A stretch of DNA of 64,000 nt, from the NCBI GenBank assembly GCA_001302245.1, contig LGYU01000027.1, positions 1 to 64,000 on the forward strand. Direction: 5' to 3'. Each line of letters opens with the position of its first letter. The stretch's first letter is position 1. The stretch comes from Chitinophagaceae bacterium PMP191F. Lineage in GTDB: Bacteria > Bacteroidota > Bacteroidia > Chitinophagales > Chitinophagaceae. Shown here piece by piece: positions 1 through 8,048 of the stretch. The notes beneath the pieces were generated by a model, which ran no database searches, was not told the origin of the DNA, and saw only the letters and a program-made list of their open reading frames with translations. Both the position numbers and the translations under genes were made by a program.

Positions 1-74
1 GAAGCGGGATGTTTGTTTATATAGTCTATGAAGTAGTTCAATAATCAATGTTCCGGATTCAGGGAACCGCTCAC

Positions 75-100
75 TGAACTGACCATTCTCTATTCACTAT
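75..100. repeat. Degenerate heptamer array abutting gdhA stop
   Basis: A short run in 7-nt register with units such as GACCATT, CTCTATT and CACTATG runs into the gdhA stop codon (97-99, read on the minus strand). The unit resembles the nACyATT flavour seen more fully at 14558-14608 and 12850-12900. Only about four units are present, so alone it would be weak; support comes from the related arrays elsewhere in the window. Confidence 0.5.
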
Positions 101-1506
101 GGGAATATACCCAGTTCGGCGTAGCTGGTACCAACTTTATTGATAGCTACCACGTAAGCAGCGGTACGCATGTCGGGGATCTTTGGATTCGCTTTCCAGG
201 CATCCATGATCTCGCGGGTAGCGGTGATCATCGTTTCTTCCAGACCGCTGCGAACCAGGTCTACTTCATCAGGACCATGCATGATGAACTCTTTTTCTTT
301 GGTATCTACTTTTTTACCGGTTAAACCTTCAATCTGTCCCAGGATGTGTGTGTTCAGGTTTTCGGTAAATCTTTTCTCCATACGACCGTAACGTACGTGG
401 CTGAGGTTTTTCAACCATTCAAAGTAAGAAACGGTAACACCACCGGCGTTGAGATACATATCAGGTACTACCAATACACCTTTCTTGATCAGGATCTCAT
501 CAGCTTCAGGGGTTAACGGACCGTTGGCAGCTTCACCGATGATCTTGGCTTTGATGCGTGGTGCATTTTCGCCATTGATAACGTTTTCCAGTGCGGCAGG
601 GATCAGGATATCACACTCCATTTCCAGTGCATCGGTATTTTTAGCAAAGTTGGTGGCACCGGAGAAATTCAGGATAGAACCTGTTTTTTTACGGTGTTCA
701 AATACCTGGTCTACATCCAGACCATCGTTGTTGTAAATAGAACCTTCATATTCTGCCAGGCCAACAATGATAGCACCGTGTTCCTGGAAGAATTTGGCAG
801 AGTGGTAACCCACATTACCCAGACCCTGTACAACGATCTTTTTACCTTCTACGCCAACAGGCATACCCAGTTTGTCCATGGTATCTTTCATGTTACATAC
901 CTCGCGCAGACCGTAGAATACACCTAAGCCGGTAGCTTCGCGTCTTCCGCGAACACCGCCCTGTGTAACAGGTTTACCGGTAACACAACCCAGACCGTCA
1001 ATTTCACCGGGTTTCATGCTGGTATAAGTATCAACGATCCAGGCCATTTCACGTTCGCCTGTACCATAGTCAGGAGCCGGAACGTCGATGCCGGGACCGA
1101 TAAAATTTTTCTTGATAAGTTCTGAAGTATAACGACGGGTGATTTTTTCCAGTTCGTACGGAGTGTATTTTTTGGGGTCAATAGTGATACCACCTTTGGC
1201 GCCCGCAAACGGAACGTTTACAATAGCACATTTATAGGTCATCAAAGCTGCAAGTGCCATCACCTCATCCAGATTAACGCTCATTGCGAAACGGATACCA
1301 CCTTTACAAGGCAGTTTGTGGTGAGAGTGCTGAACACGATAAGCCTTAATAACTTCAACCTTATCTCCGATCTTTACAGGGAAGTGCATGCGATATACGG
1401 CATTACACTGCTTGATCTGTTCTAATATTCCGGGATCCCATTGGGTAAACTGGGCGGCTTTATCAAAACTTTTTCCTACCGCGCCAAAGAAACTGTAATC
1501 TGACAT
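97..1506 (-). CDS. gdhA: Glu/Leu/Phe/Val family (glutamate) dehydrogenase
   Basis: Cytosolic NAD(P)-dependent dehydrogenase interconverting glutamate with 2-oxoglutarate and ammonium. The 469-residue protein has the usual two-domain layout. The substrate-binding half carries the family signature VPFAGAKGG (about 98-106, catalytic Lys104) and DVPAPDYGT (141-149) with the conserved Asp. The Rossmann half follows ATGLGV and has the dinucleotide loop GLGNVG (228-233). The ATG at 1506 gives a full-length protein. Glutamate is the most likely substrate in Bacteroidota; cofactor preference is not settled from sequence. It is transcribed alone and leftward, with about 200 bp before the next gene upstream. 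Confidence 0.93.
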   Translation of the reverse strand: MSDYSFFGAVGKSFDKAAQFTQWDPGILEQIKQCNAVYRMHFPVKIGDKVEVIKAYRVQHSHHKLPCKGGIRFAMSVNLDEVMALAALMTYKCAIVNVPFAGAKGGITIDPKKYTPYELEKITRRYTSELIKKNFIGPGIDVPAPDYGTGEREMAWIVDTYTSMKPGEIDGLGCVTGKPVTQGGVRGRREATGLGVFYGLREVCNMKDTMDKLGMPVGVEGKKIVVQGLGNVGYHSAKFFQEHGAIIVGLAEYEGSIYNNDGLDVDQVFEHRKKTGSILNFSGATNFAKNTDALEMECDILIPAALENVINGENAPRIKAKIIGEAANGPLTPEADEILIKKGVLVVPDMYLNAGGVTVSYFEWLKNLSHVRYGRMEKRFTENLNTHILGQIEGLTGKKVDTKEKEFIMHGPDEVDLVRSGLEETMITATREIMDAWKANPKIPDMRTAAYVVAINKVGTSYAELGIFP

Positions 1507-1712
1507 GACTAAGCGAATTTAAGTTTTTCAATATTAAGCAATCGAATGATGAACATCAGCAATGTTAGTGAATGGCAAAGCAACTGTTGAATGATGAACT
1601 GAAAGTAAAGCTGGCGTTATTATATGGTCATCATTCATTGCCGGAATTACGAATTGTTACTTATAACACAACATGCAGGTTTTTGTTGTGGCCTGCAGAT
1701 GATATAATTGTG

Positions 1713-1931
1713 TTAAGATGCCTGCTTTTCCAACTTTGATATCTTCCTGTCCAGGCTTATTACATACAGAAAAAGGCCTGCCAGGATGGTAACCACTACA
1801 GCAATCACTACATATATCTTTCCATCGGCACGCAAACCGGTTGGCTGGTCTGCTACTTTGGTTGCTGTATCCTGTGCCATGGTACATATAGTGAGCAGCA
1901 GGCAGATAATTGTGTTCAATATCTTTTTCAT
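1713..1931 (-). CDS. CcmD-like small membrane protein
   Basis: A 72-residue protein with an N-terminal hydrophobic signal-like segment ending near AQ (about 20), a short polar linker, one membrane helix (about 40-60, IYVVIAVVVTILAGLFLYV) and a charged coiled tail LDRKISKLEKQ. Size, topology and position just downstream of the CcsA/CcmC-like gene (64 bp gap) match the small CcmD-type proteins that accompany haem exporters in Bacteroidota. CcmD in other bacteria helps release holo-CcmE, but no CcmE is in this window. The assignment rests largely on context. Confidence 0.7.
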   Translation of the reverse strand: MKKILNTIICLLLTICTMAQDTATKVADQPTGLRADGKIYVVIAVVVTILAGLFLYVISLDRKISKLEKQAS

Positions 1932-1995
1932 CCTTGATGGTTGTTTCTGTACGGAAAAGGTTTAGTAATGTATAATGTGCAGTAAGTTCTGGTCT

Positions 1996-2691
1996 TTATG
2001 ACATGGAAGCTTCATGCTTCTTTTCTTCCAGTATGTTTACACGGATACGCAGGGTACTGATCCAAACGCCCAGTAATGTCCAGCCAATAACAGCAGGCCA
2101 GAATATGATACGCATGCTGGGATCAAGACTGTTGCCGCCCATACCAGGATTTCCTTCAGAGCCTTTTCCGCCGGGATGCAGTGATTCTACCAGTCGTGGC
2201 AGGATCATGATCATCGGTATATAAATAAAATAAGCAAATATGTTATATACAGCAGCTATACGGCCTCTTTTATCCATATCGGTAATTGAACTGCGCAGAA
2301 CAAAATAAGCCAGGTAGATCAGTAAGGCTACGGCAGCACCCAGTTGTTTGGGATCATTGTTCCAGGGAGCGCCCCATGTATAATTGGCCCAGATAGCGCC
2401 GGTGATCAATCCCAGGCAACCCATTACGGTACCGGTCTGTGCAAATGAAAGTGCGTAATAATCTGTTGTGGCATTCGGCTTGCGCAGGTATTTAATGGAG
2501 TACACCAGTGAAACGGTGATCAGGATCAGTTGTCCGAACCACATGGGCACATGAAAAAAGAAATTGCGCATGGATTCATACAGGTTGCTGTCTTCATAAG
2601 CCACCTTGTGCGGTAATTCAACTAAAAAACCTGCTATAAATGTGTAGAGCAGCAGCGCGATGCTGAGTATTTTCCACCAGTACTGACGCAT
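1996..2691 (-). CDS. ccsA: Cytochrome c biogenesis CcmC/CcsA-like haem-handling membrane protein
   Basis: 231-residue, six-helix integral membrane protein. It contains the tryptophan-rich haem-binding (WWD-like) stretch GAIWANYTWGAPWNNDPK around residues 118-135, located between hydrophobic helices, and a conserved His in FFFHVPMWF near residue 48. CcmC/CcsA proteins present haem for attachment to apocytochrome c on the outer face of the inner membrane. It sits between the CcmB and CcmD-like genes in the same orientation, which supports a haem-export role. A TAATTTTG box about 90 bp upstream is a plausible promoter. Whether it is CcmC-like or belongs to the ResC/CcsA branch is uncertain. Confidence 0.88.
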   Translation of the reverse strand: MRQYWWKILSIALLLYTFIAGFLVELPHKVAYEDSNLYESMRNFFFHVPMWFGQLILITVSLVYSIKYLRKPNATTDYYALSFAQTGTVMGCLGLITGAIWANYTWGAPWNNDPKQLGAAVALLIYLAYFVLRSSITDMDKRGRIAAVYNIFAYFIYIPMIMILPRLVESLHPGGKGSEGNPGMGGNSLDPSMRIIFWPAVIGWTLLGVWISTLRIRVNILEEKKHEASMS

Positions 2692-3010
2692 AAATTCCGG
2701 TCATTGGTTATCGGTTATTGGCTTCGCGGAAACTGAAATTCCGGGGGTGACAAAGTCAATAGAGCCGTTTAAGGGGGCAAAATTAGGGGAAAGGCCGAAA
2801 GTTCCTAAACAAATACAGAAAATTCATACTAACAGCCTGAATGTTAAATGATTTGCGGGGAAAGAGACGATTTATTGGCGGATTTGGGTATTTACCGGGC
2901 GTTTTTTGAATGGGGGGAAGGTTGTGGGTAATACGTTTTAAGTTACAAGTAGTGCGCTTGCATTGAAGGTATTCAACCTACAACTTAAAATCTATAACCT
3001 ATAACTTGCA
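2692..3010. repeat. Intergenic region with two heptamer arrays
   Basis: This 319-bp gap between ccsA and ccmB has no gene. At 2699-2727 lie units GGTCATT, GGTTATC, GGTTATT just upstream of the ccsA start. At about 2938-3010, read on the minus strand straight after the ccmB stop codon, are units AAGTTAT, AGGTTAT, AAGTTGT and AGGTTGA in 7-nt steps. The latter flavour recurs in the same orientation after the rfbB stop at 12797. The middle (about 2740-2935) holds a possible promoter and nothing else recognisable. Confidence 0.65.
2778..2785 (-). promoter_or_regulatory. Candidate Bacteroidota -7 box for ccsA
   Basis: Read on the minus strand the sequence is TAATTTTG, an exact match to the TAnnTTTG -7 consensus of Bacteroidota. 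A TTTG sits 24 bp further upstream (2810-2813), slightly beyond the usual spacing. The predicted start would give an ~80-nt leader for ccsA. The motif is short, so chance occurrence is possible. Confidence 0.35.
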
Positions 3011-3673
3011 TTAATCTTTCCACAAAAACGGGAACAATACCACTGCCAGTGCCACAATGAGCACATCGAAGCCAGCCAGCGATAATGCGATTTTCATTTG
3101 CCCCAGTTGAATTACATCAGAGAATGCTGTATTGGAAAGACGCATAAGTAGTAACAGTTGCGGAATGATCAGCGGAAAACCCATAATGGCCATCATAGCA
3201 GCATTTTGCTGTACACGGGCGGCAATAGCGGCCAGGAAAGTAAAAATAAGGCTCAGGCTTACACCACCCAGGCATACAATACCGGCAAACTGCCAGGGAT
3301 GCTGTAAGGGGCTGCCCATCCATAGCTGGAACAGCAGCAGGCTTACCAGGCTCATCAGCATCATCAGCACAGCATTGAAGAACAGTTTTGCCAGCAGGAA
3401 ATCGCGTGCTCCGGACACAGAATAGAAATACAGCATGCGGCCACGGCTTTCCTGTAAAAAGCTTTTGGCCACCGCATTTACGCAGATGAACAATTGTATC
3501 ATCCAGAACAATGCGTTCCACACCTGACTTTCAGGATGTTCCATGGCCAGGTACAATACAAAGATGGTGGAGGCTACATACAACAGGATGCCGTAAAAAG
3601 TATACTGCTGCCGTATTTCCAGCAACAGGTCTTTTTTAAGCAATGCCCAGATGTGTTGTAATTGTTTTGACAT
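3011..3673 (-). CDS. ccmB: Haem exporter permease CcmB
   Basis: Six-helix ABC-2 type permease of the CcmABCD haem/cytochrome c maturation complex in the inner membrane. I chose the ATG at 3673, giving 220 residues beginning MSKQLQHIWALLKKDLLLEIRQ-like; this is the typical CcmB start, with the amphipathic KKDLLLEIRQ helix before the first membrane segment. An upstream in-frame extension to 3715 is composed of a GGAAGTC-type tandem repeat and is probably not translated. CcmB normally works with the ATPase CcmA, which is not in this window. Downstream in the same direction are the CcsA and CcmD-like genes. Confidence 0.88.
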   Translation of the reverse strand: MSKQLQHIWALLKKDLLLEIRQQYTFYGILLYVASTIFVLYLAMEHPESQVWNALFWMIQLFICVNAVAKSFLQESRGRMLYFYSVSGARDFLLAKLFFNAVLMMLMSLVSLLLFQLWMGSPLQHPWQFAGIVCLGGVSLSLIFTFLAAIAARVQQNAAMMAIMGFPLIIPQLLLLMRLSNTAFSDVIQLGQMKIALSLAGFDVLIVALAVVLFPFLWKD

Positions 3674-4030
3674 GCGTACGCGAAAGTAAAGAAGGAAGTC
3701 GGAAGTCGGAAACAAAGGTACAAGGTTTAAGGGGCCAGGAGAGTAGGAAGCCTGGCTGAACGCTTAATGCAAAGCTGCGAACTGCCAGCCCCGGGCTACG
3801 AGCAAGAAAAGCATTGATCACTCATGACTGACGACCCACGCCTGCCGATTTCATTGTTTTTGCATCTCATTGGCTTAAATTACTGCTATGTTATTTACCA
3901 GGCTATTGCTTTTGATGATCATTACAGGCAACCTTACGGTTTCATGCAGTCATATAAACACAGAATACTGAACGTGTGATGCGTACCCTGTAATACTGAT
4001 AGCTAACGGCTAATAGCCACCACCAAACAA
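3674..4030. repeat. Intergenic heptamer mosaic between ccmB and tdk
   Basis: This gap holds several degenerate 7-nt arrays joined in series. 3688-3713: two identical GGAAGTC units then GGAAAC. 3718-3760: CAAGGTT, TAAGGGG and relatives. 3773-3805: GCTGCGA, ACTGCCA, GCTACGA. 3808-3845: GATCACT, CATGACT, GACGACC. 3998-4024: GATAGCT, AACGGCT, AATAGCC, ending just before the tdk stop codon. The 3718-3835 stretch is clearly related to 14471-14575, sharing CAAGGTTTAAGG and CTGAACGC with the same module order. No ORF or RNA gene is supported here. Confidence 0.75.
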
Positions 4031-4606
4031 TTACCTTCCCTTTGCTTCAAAATAGCATTTCCGGCACAGTGGTTCATATACATCTTTCTCGCCCAGCAAT
4101 ACCTGCGAGGCGGTAGCAGTTTTGCGGTACGAGTAATTGGCAATATGTCCGCAGCGCATACAAATAGCATGCAGTTTGGTAATAAAATCAGCTTTGGCCA
4201 GCAAGGCAGGCATGGGGCCAAAAGGTTTACCGGTATAGTCCATATCCAGCCCGGCTATAATAACACGAATGCCTTTGAAAGCCAGTTGGTCGCAGACTTC
4301 AGGTAACTGGTTATCAAAAAACTGGGCTTCATCAATACCCACTACATCCACATCACTGGCCATCAATAAGATCGTTTGCGAGTTATCAATAGGAGTAGAC
4401 AGGATGGCATTGGTATCGTGAGAAACGATATTCTGCTCATCGTAACGAACATCCACTTTAGGTTTGAAGATCTCTACACGCAAATTGGCAATACGCGCAC
4501 GTTTCAGCCTGCGGATCAATTCTTCTGTTTTACCGGAAAACATAGAGCCACATACTACTTCAATACATCCACGCCGCTCGCCTGATATATTTGGTTCAAT
4601 AAACAT
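4031..4606 (-). CDS. tdk: Thymidine kinase
   Basis: Type II thymidine kinase, phosphorylating thymidine to dTMP in the salvage pathway. From the ATG at 4606 (191 residues) the protein has the P-loop GSMFSGKT (20-27), the DEAQ magnesium/Walker B motif (about 92-95), the lasso region [15 protein letters not shown], and paired zinc cysteines CMRCG and CRKC near the C-terminus. An upstream in-frame ATG at 4651 would add 15 residues that are atypical of the family and would crowd the divergent gene at 4678. The gene stands alone, divergent from the next. Confidence 0.94.
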   Translation of the reverse strand: MFIEPNISGERRGCIEVVCGSMFSGKTEELIRRLKRARIANLRVEIFKPKVDVRYDEQNIVSHDTNAILSTPIDNSQTILLMASDVDVVGIDEAQFFDNQLPEVCDQLAFKGIRVIIAGLDMDYTGKPFGPMPALLAKADFITKLHAICMRCGHIANYSYRKTATASQVLLGEKDVYEPLCRKCYFEAKGR

Positions 4607-4677
4607 CGCAACGAAATAGGTATAATAATTGTTAACTTTACTATCAAACACTAACCCATAAAAGGTACCCGCTAATT

Positions 4678-5355
4678 ATGGAACGTCTGTCAGAACTAAT
4701 CGGCAAATTAAAAGAACAATTTGAACAAAGTGCCGATCCATCACAACTATTAGTTATCACCCGCCATATCCAGGCAGAGTTGGAACTGCTGTCGGCCACG
4801 TCCCGCAAGAGTTTCAGCACATCCAAGGTGGCAGTGGTAATGCCTTCTTCGCGGCCTGTTCAGGCAGCAACTGCTGCTATGCCCGTAGTGAAAGAACCTG
4901 TGGAAAAGGTACAGGAGGTAAAAGAAGAAAAGGTAAAAAACGGCATTTCCAGACAACAGGTTCCAGAACTCAGCTTTGATCCTTTACACGAAATACCAAC
5001 ACTTGCACAACAGGAATCGGCCCGGGAACTCAATGAAACTATGGGTTCGCGAGATTTTTCTCTTAATGATAAGTTAAAAGAAGAAGTGGTGGAAGTAGGT
5101 CATCGGCTTACTGATGTACCTGTTCGTGATCTGCGCAAAGCCATTGGTATCAATGACCGTTTTGTATTTGTGAACGAACTGTTCCGCGGCGATGATGTGA
5201 TGTATGAACGCAGTATCAAAACCATCAACGGGTTCCGCATTTTTGCCGAAGCTGAATATTGGATTGAGCGCGAGCTGAAGGTTAAACTGGGTTGGGATGA
5301 ATCCCGCCAGTCAACCCGTCATTTCTATCAACTGGTTAAAAGACGTTTTTCCTGA
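4678..5355 (+). CDS. Conserved Bacteroidota protein of unknown function
   Basis: 225 residues, soluble, with no signal peptide or membrane helix. The N-terminus is helical and charged (MERLSELIGKLKEQFEQ), followed by a low-complexity Val/Lys/Glu-rich linker (about 60-95) and a conserved-looking C-terminal domain with PVRDLRKAIGINDRFVFVNELFRGD and an acidic/aromatic helix. That C-terminal block resembles a short domain found in uncharacterised Bacteroidota proteins. Divergent from tdk; its 3' end overlaps the Kdo transferase gene tail to tail by 28 bp. I do not recognise a function. Confidence 0.75.
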   Translation: MERLSELIGKLKEQFEQSADPSQLLVITRHIQAELELLSATSRKSFSTSKVAVVMPSSRPVQAATAAMPVVKEPVEKVQEVKEEKVKNGISRQQVPELSFDPLHEIPTLAQQESARELNETMGSRDFSLNDKLKEEVVEVGHRLTDVPVRDLRKAIGINDRFVFVNELFRGDDVMYERSIKTINGFRIFAEAEYWIERELKVKLGWDESRQSTRHFYQLVKRRFS

Positions 5356-6638
5356 ATATACTGTATAATCATGTCTGTTGCCCCTTTGTTGGCATGTACA
5401 TAATGGTACGCCACCTGGCAGGATGATGTATATAATTTGTTGTTTTCCAGTAATTTATTGAAAGTCTGTTCCAGCTCCAGGGCGTTGGATACAGTAAAAG
5501 CGCCGCCTGCTTCCAGTAAGGCGATGGCTTCTGCGTATTTATCGTACACAGGGCCAAAAATTACCGGTTTGCCATATACTGCCGCTTCCAGGATATTGTG
5601 AATGCCATCTTCACCAAAACCACCTCCTACATAAGTAATGGTAGCATATTTGTACAGGCGCGACAGCATGCCTATGTTGTCAATGATCAATGTATTGGTG
5701 GCAGCCGGTAACTGGTAACCATTGGCTGATAGCTTTGAAAATCTCACGCTGTGTTTAAACAGCTTCTCAATATCGTGTAAATGCTCTTCATCAATCAGGT
5801 GTGGAGCAATGATAAAACGTATCCCGGGATGTGTGTTGGCATAATGATCTATTTCTTCCTCATCATCGGGCCAGGTACTGCCGGCAACGATCACCGGGTG
5901 CTGACCACAAAACTGTTCAACAATGTCAATACTGCTGAATTGATCGGCAATAGTGATCACGCGGTCAAAACGGGTATCGCCACTGATGGATACATTTTTC
6001 TTTACACCAATACCTGCCAGCAGTTCAACCGATTCCTGTGTTTGCACAAAAATATGGGTGAAGCAATCCAGCATATAACGGTGCAGGCGGCCATACCAGG
6101 TAAAAAAGGGCTGGCTTTTGCGGAAGATGCCGGAGATCAGCAGTGTAGGGATCTGCTGTTTTTTCAACTCGGCCAGGTAGTAATACCAGTACTCATATTT
6201 TACCCACAATACCATTGAAGGCCGGATAATACTGATAAACCTGCGTGCATTTTTTCGGGAGTCCATAGGCAGGTAGCATACATAATCTGCGCCCTGGTAG
6301 TCTTTCCTGATCTCGTATCCGGAAGGAGAGAAAAAGGTCAGTACAATGCGGCAGCCGGGGTATTGCAGACTGAGTGCTTCCAGCAGGGGGCGACCCTGTT
6401 CAAACTCGCCCAGCGAGGCACAATGCATCCAGATAGTGAATGATGAATCGTGAGTGATTTCATCGGGATTTCGGCTTCCGGGCTTCCGGATTTCCGGACC
6501 ATTCCAAGCTGCCTCCAGCCGCTCAAACAGGCCTTCTCTTCCTGTTCTCCACAAACGGGCTTTAGGGTTCCATAGGGCTACCAATCGTATGGCGGTGGTG
6601 TAGAACCACAGAAAAATATTGTAAAAAAATATATGCAC
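5328..6638 (-). CDS. waaA: 3-deoxy-D-manno-octulosonic acid (Kdo) transferase
   Basis: Inner-membrane-associated GT30 glycosyltransferase adding Kdo to lipid A precursor. The N-terminal membrane anchor (1-22) is followed by NPKARLWRTGREGLFERL, the HCASLGEFEQGRPL acceptor-site motif (72-85) and a C-terminal GT-B half with VGGGFGEDGIHNILEAA and a conserved glutamate. The start codon is GTG (6638-6636); no ATG lies nearby and the hydrophobic N-terminus requires it. Residues about 47-67 (KPGSRNPDEITHDSS region) look like an insertion relative to the usual spacing between the ERL helix and the WMHCASLGE motif, and the DNA encoding them is in 7-nt repeat register (6437-6500). Confidence 0.92.
   Translation of the reverse strand: MHIFFYNIFLWFYTTAIRLVALWNPKARLWRTGREGLFERLEAAWNGPEIRKPGSRNPDEITHDSSFTIWMHCASLGEFEQGRPLLEALSLQYPGCRIVLTFFSPSGYEIRKDYQGADYVCYLPMDSRKNARRFISIIRPSMVLWVKYEYWYYYLAELKKQQIPTLLISGIFRKSQPFFTWYGRLHRYMLDCFTHIFVQTQESVELLAGIGVKKNVSISGDTRFDRVITIADQFSSIDIVEQFCGQHPVIVAGSTWPDDEEEIDHYANTHPGIRFIIAPHLIDEEHLHDIEKLFKHSVRFSKLSANGYQLPAATNTLIIDNIGMLSRLYKYATITYVGGGFGEDGIHNILEAAVYGKPVIFGPVYDKYAEAIALLEAGGAFTVSNALELEQTFNKLLENNKLYTSSCQVAYHYVHANKGATDMIIQYIQEKRLLTS
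6437..6500 (-). repeat. Heptamer array inside waaA coding sequence
   Basis: On the minus strand the DNA for waaA residues about 47-67 reads in 7-nt steps, first TCCGGAA, ATCCGGA, AGCCCGG, AAGCCGA, then CACGATT, CATCATT, CACTATC. The second part is the same flavour as the intergenic arrays at 14558-14608 and 12850-12900. It keeps the reading frame open. This suggests that an intergenic-type array entered the gene and is tolerated as a surface loop; an alternative is local expansion. Confidence 0.6.
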
Positions 6639-6824
6639 GTTCAGCTTTTGAGAAAGGCAAATGTCGGAAAATATAGGGGGTTTGTATAAAGGTTATAGCC
6701 TTAAGTTGTGTAATTGGAGCCACAACCTGTGGAATTCAGGTATTCTTAGCCTGTTTTAAGCGTAATCGTACGTCTTTATTATTACTTTTCGGTGTTGCCA
6801 CTTCCGGGTTCGTGTTTTTTGCAG

Positions 6825-6832
6825 TAGGTTTG
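6825..6832 (+). promoter_or_regulatory. Candidate -7 box for the polysaccharide operon
   Basis: TAGGTTTG exactly matches the Bacteroidota TAnnTTTG consensus and lies 32 bp before the ATG of the first gene of the nucleotide-sugar operon. No TTG lies at the ideal -33 spacing. It is the only exact match in the 220-bp upstream gap that I found. Confidence 0.4.
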
Positions 6833-6864
6833 TGGCCGTTTCAAAGAACTAAGATTTATTGTGT

Positions 6865-7995
6865 ATGCGGCCCATTCAAATGGTTGATTTAAAGCAGCAA
6901 TATGCTGCTATTAAAACTGAAGTAGATACAGCAATTCACGAAGTATTAGACAGCGCAGCTTTTATTAATGGTAAGGCAGTAACAGATTTTTCTGCAGCAT
7001 TATCCCGCTACCTGGATATAAAACATGTGATACCCTGTGCAAACGGTACTGATGCCCTTCAGATTGCCATGATGGCATTGGGATTGGAACCGGGAGATGA
7101 AGTGATCACGCCTTCCTTTACATACGTGGCAACTACCGAGGTGGTAGCATTACTTCGATTAAAACCTGTTTTTGTAGAAGTAGATGCCAAAACATTCTGT
7201 ATAGACCCGGCGGCTATTGAAAAAGCAATTACGCCAAAAACAAAAGCAATTGTTCCTGTACATTTGTATGGCCAGGCTGCAAACATGGAAGCCATTATGC
7301 AGATAGCAGCCAAACACAATCTGTACATTATTGAAGACAATGCACAGGCTATCGGCGCCGATTACCGGTTCAGCAACGGTACGGTAAAAAAGACCGGTAC
7401 CATCGGTACAATAGGCACCACCTCTTTCTTCCCTTCAAAAAATTTAGGTGGTTATGGCGATGGCGGTGCAATATTCACCAACGATGATGCGTTAGCCAAC
7501 CAGCTTAAAATGATTGCCAATCACGGCCAGAGCAAGCGTTACTACCATGACCTGGTAGGCTGCAACAGCCGTCTGGATTCAATGCAGGCTGCCGTACTTA
7601 ATGTAAAACTGCAACACCTGGATGCCTATATTGTAGCGCGTCAGCGTGCGGCTGATTTTTATGACAAGGCTTTTGCTGCGCATCCAAAAATCACCACACC
7701 GTACAGAGCATCCTGGTCTAACCATGTATTTCATCAGTATACCCTGATACTGGAAGGTGTGAATCGTGACGGGTTGAACCAGTTTCTTGCAGAGCATTCC
7801 ATTCCTTCTATGATTTACTATCCCGTACCGGCTCACCGGCAGAAGATGTTCGATGCTTTCGGTGGATCGGGTTACCAGTTGGAAACGACCGACTGGCTTA
7901 CAGAACGGGTGATTTCCTTGCCAATGCACACTGAGCTTGACAATGAGCAATTACAGTTCATTGTAAGTAAAGTACTGGAGTATGTAAATCAGTAA
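6865..7995 (+). CDS. DegT/DnrJ/EryC1/StrS family sugar aminotransferase
   Basis: PLP-dependent aminotransferase acting on a keto nucleotide sugar. The 376-residue protein starts MRPIQMVDLKQQYAAIK, a typical start for WbpE/WlbC-type enzymes. Motifs in order: NGTDALQIA (PLP phosphate contact), EDNAQAIGA (Asp binding the pyridine nitrogen), and FFPSKNLGGYGDGG (the Schiff-base Lys). I start at the ATG at 6865; a TTG six bases upstream is also in frame. First gene of the operon, 53 bp before the UDP-glucose dehydrogenase. Relatives aminate UDP-3-keto-GlcNAcA or similar sugars; the true substrate cannot be told from sequence. Confidence 0.88.
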   Translation: MRPIQMVDLKQQYAAIKTEVDTAIHEVLDSAAFINGKAVTDFSAALSRYLDIKHVIPCANGTDALQIAMMALGLEPGDEVITPSFTYVATTEVVALLRLKPVFVEVDAKTFCIDPAAIEKAITPKTKAIVPVHLYGQAANMEAIMQIAAKHNLYIIEDNAQAIGADYRFSNGTVKKTGTIGTIGTTSFFPSKNLGGYGDGGAIFTNDDALANQLKMIANHGQSKRYYHDLVGCNSRLDSMQAAVLNVKLQHLDAYIVARQRAADFYDKAFAAHPKITTPYRASWSNHVFHQYTLILEGVNRDGLNQFLAEHSIPSMIYYPVPAHRQKMFDAFGGSGYQLETTDWLTERVISLPMHTELDNEQLQFIVSKVLEYVNQ

Positions 7996-8048
7996 ATACA
8001 GATAGTTTTTTTCAAAAACCTTTCCCTTATCAAAAAAATATACAAAAA

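Noticed and set aside
3636-3821. A 61-codon minus-strand frame upstream of ccmB
   Set aside because: It runs through repeat-array DNA and overlaps the ccmB start in another frame.
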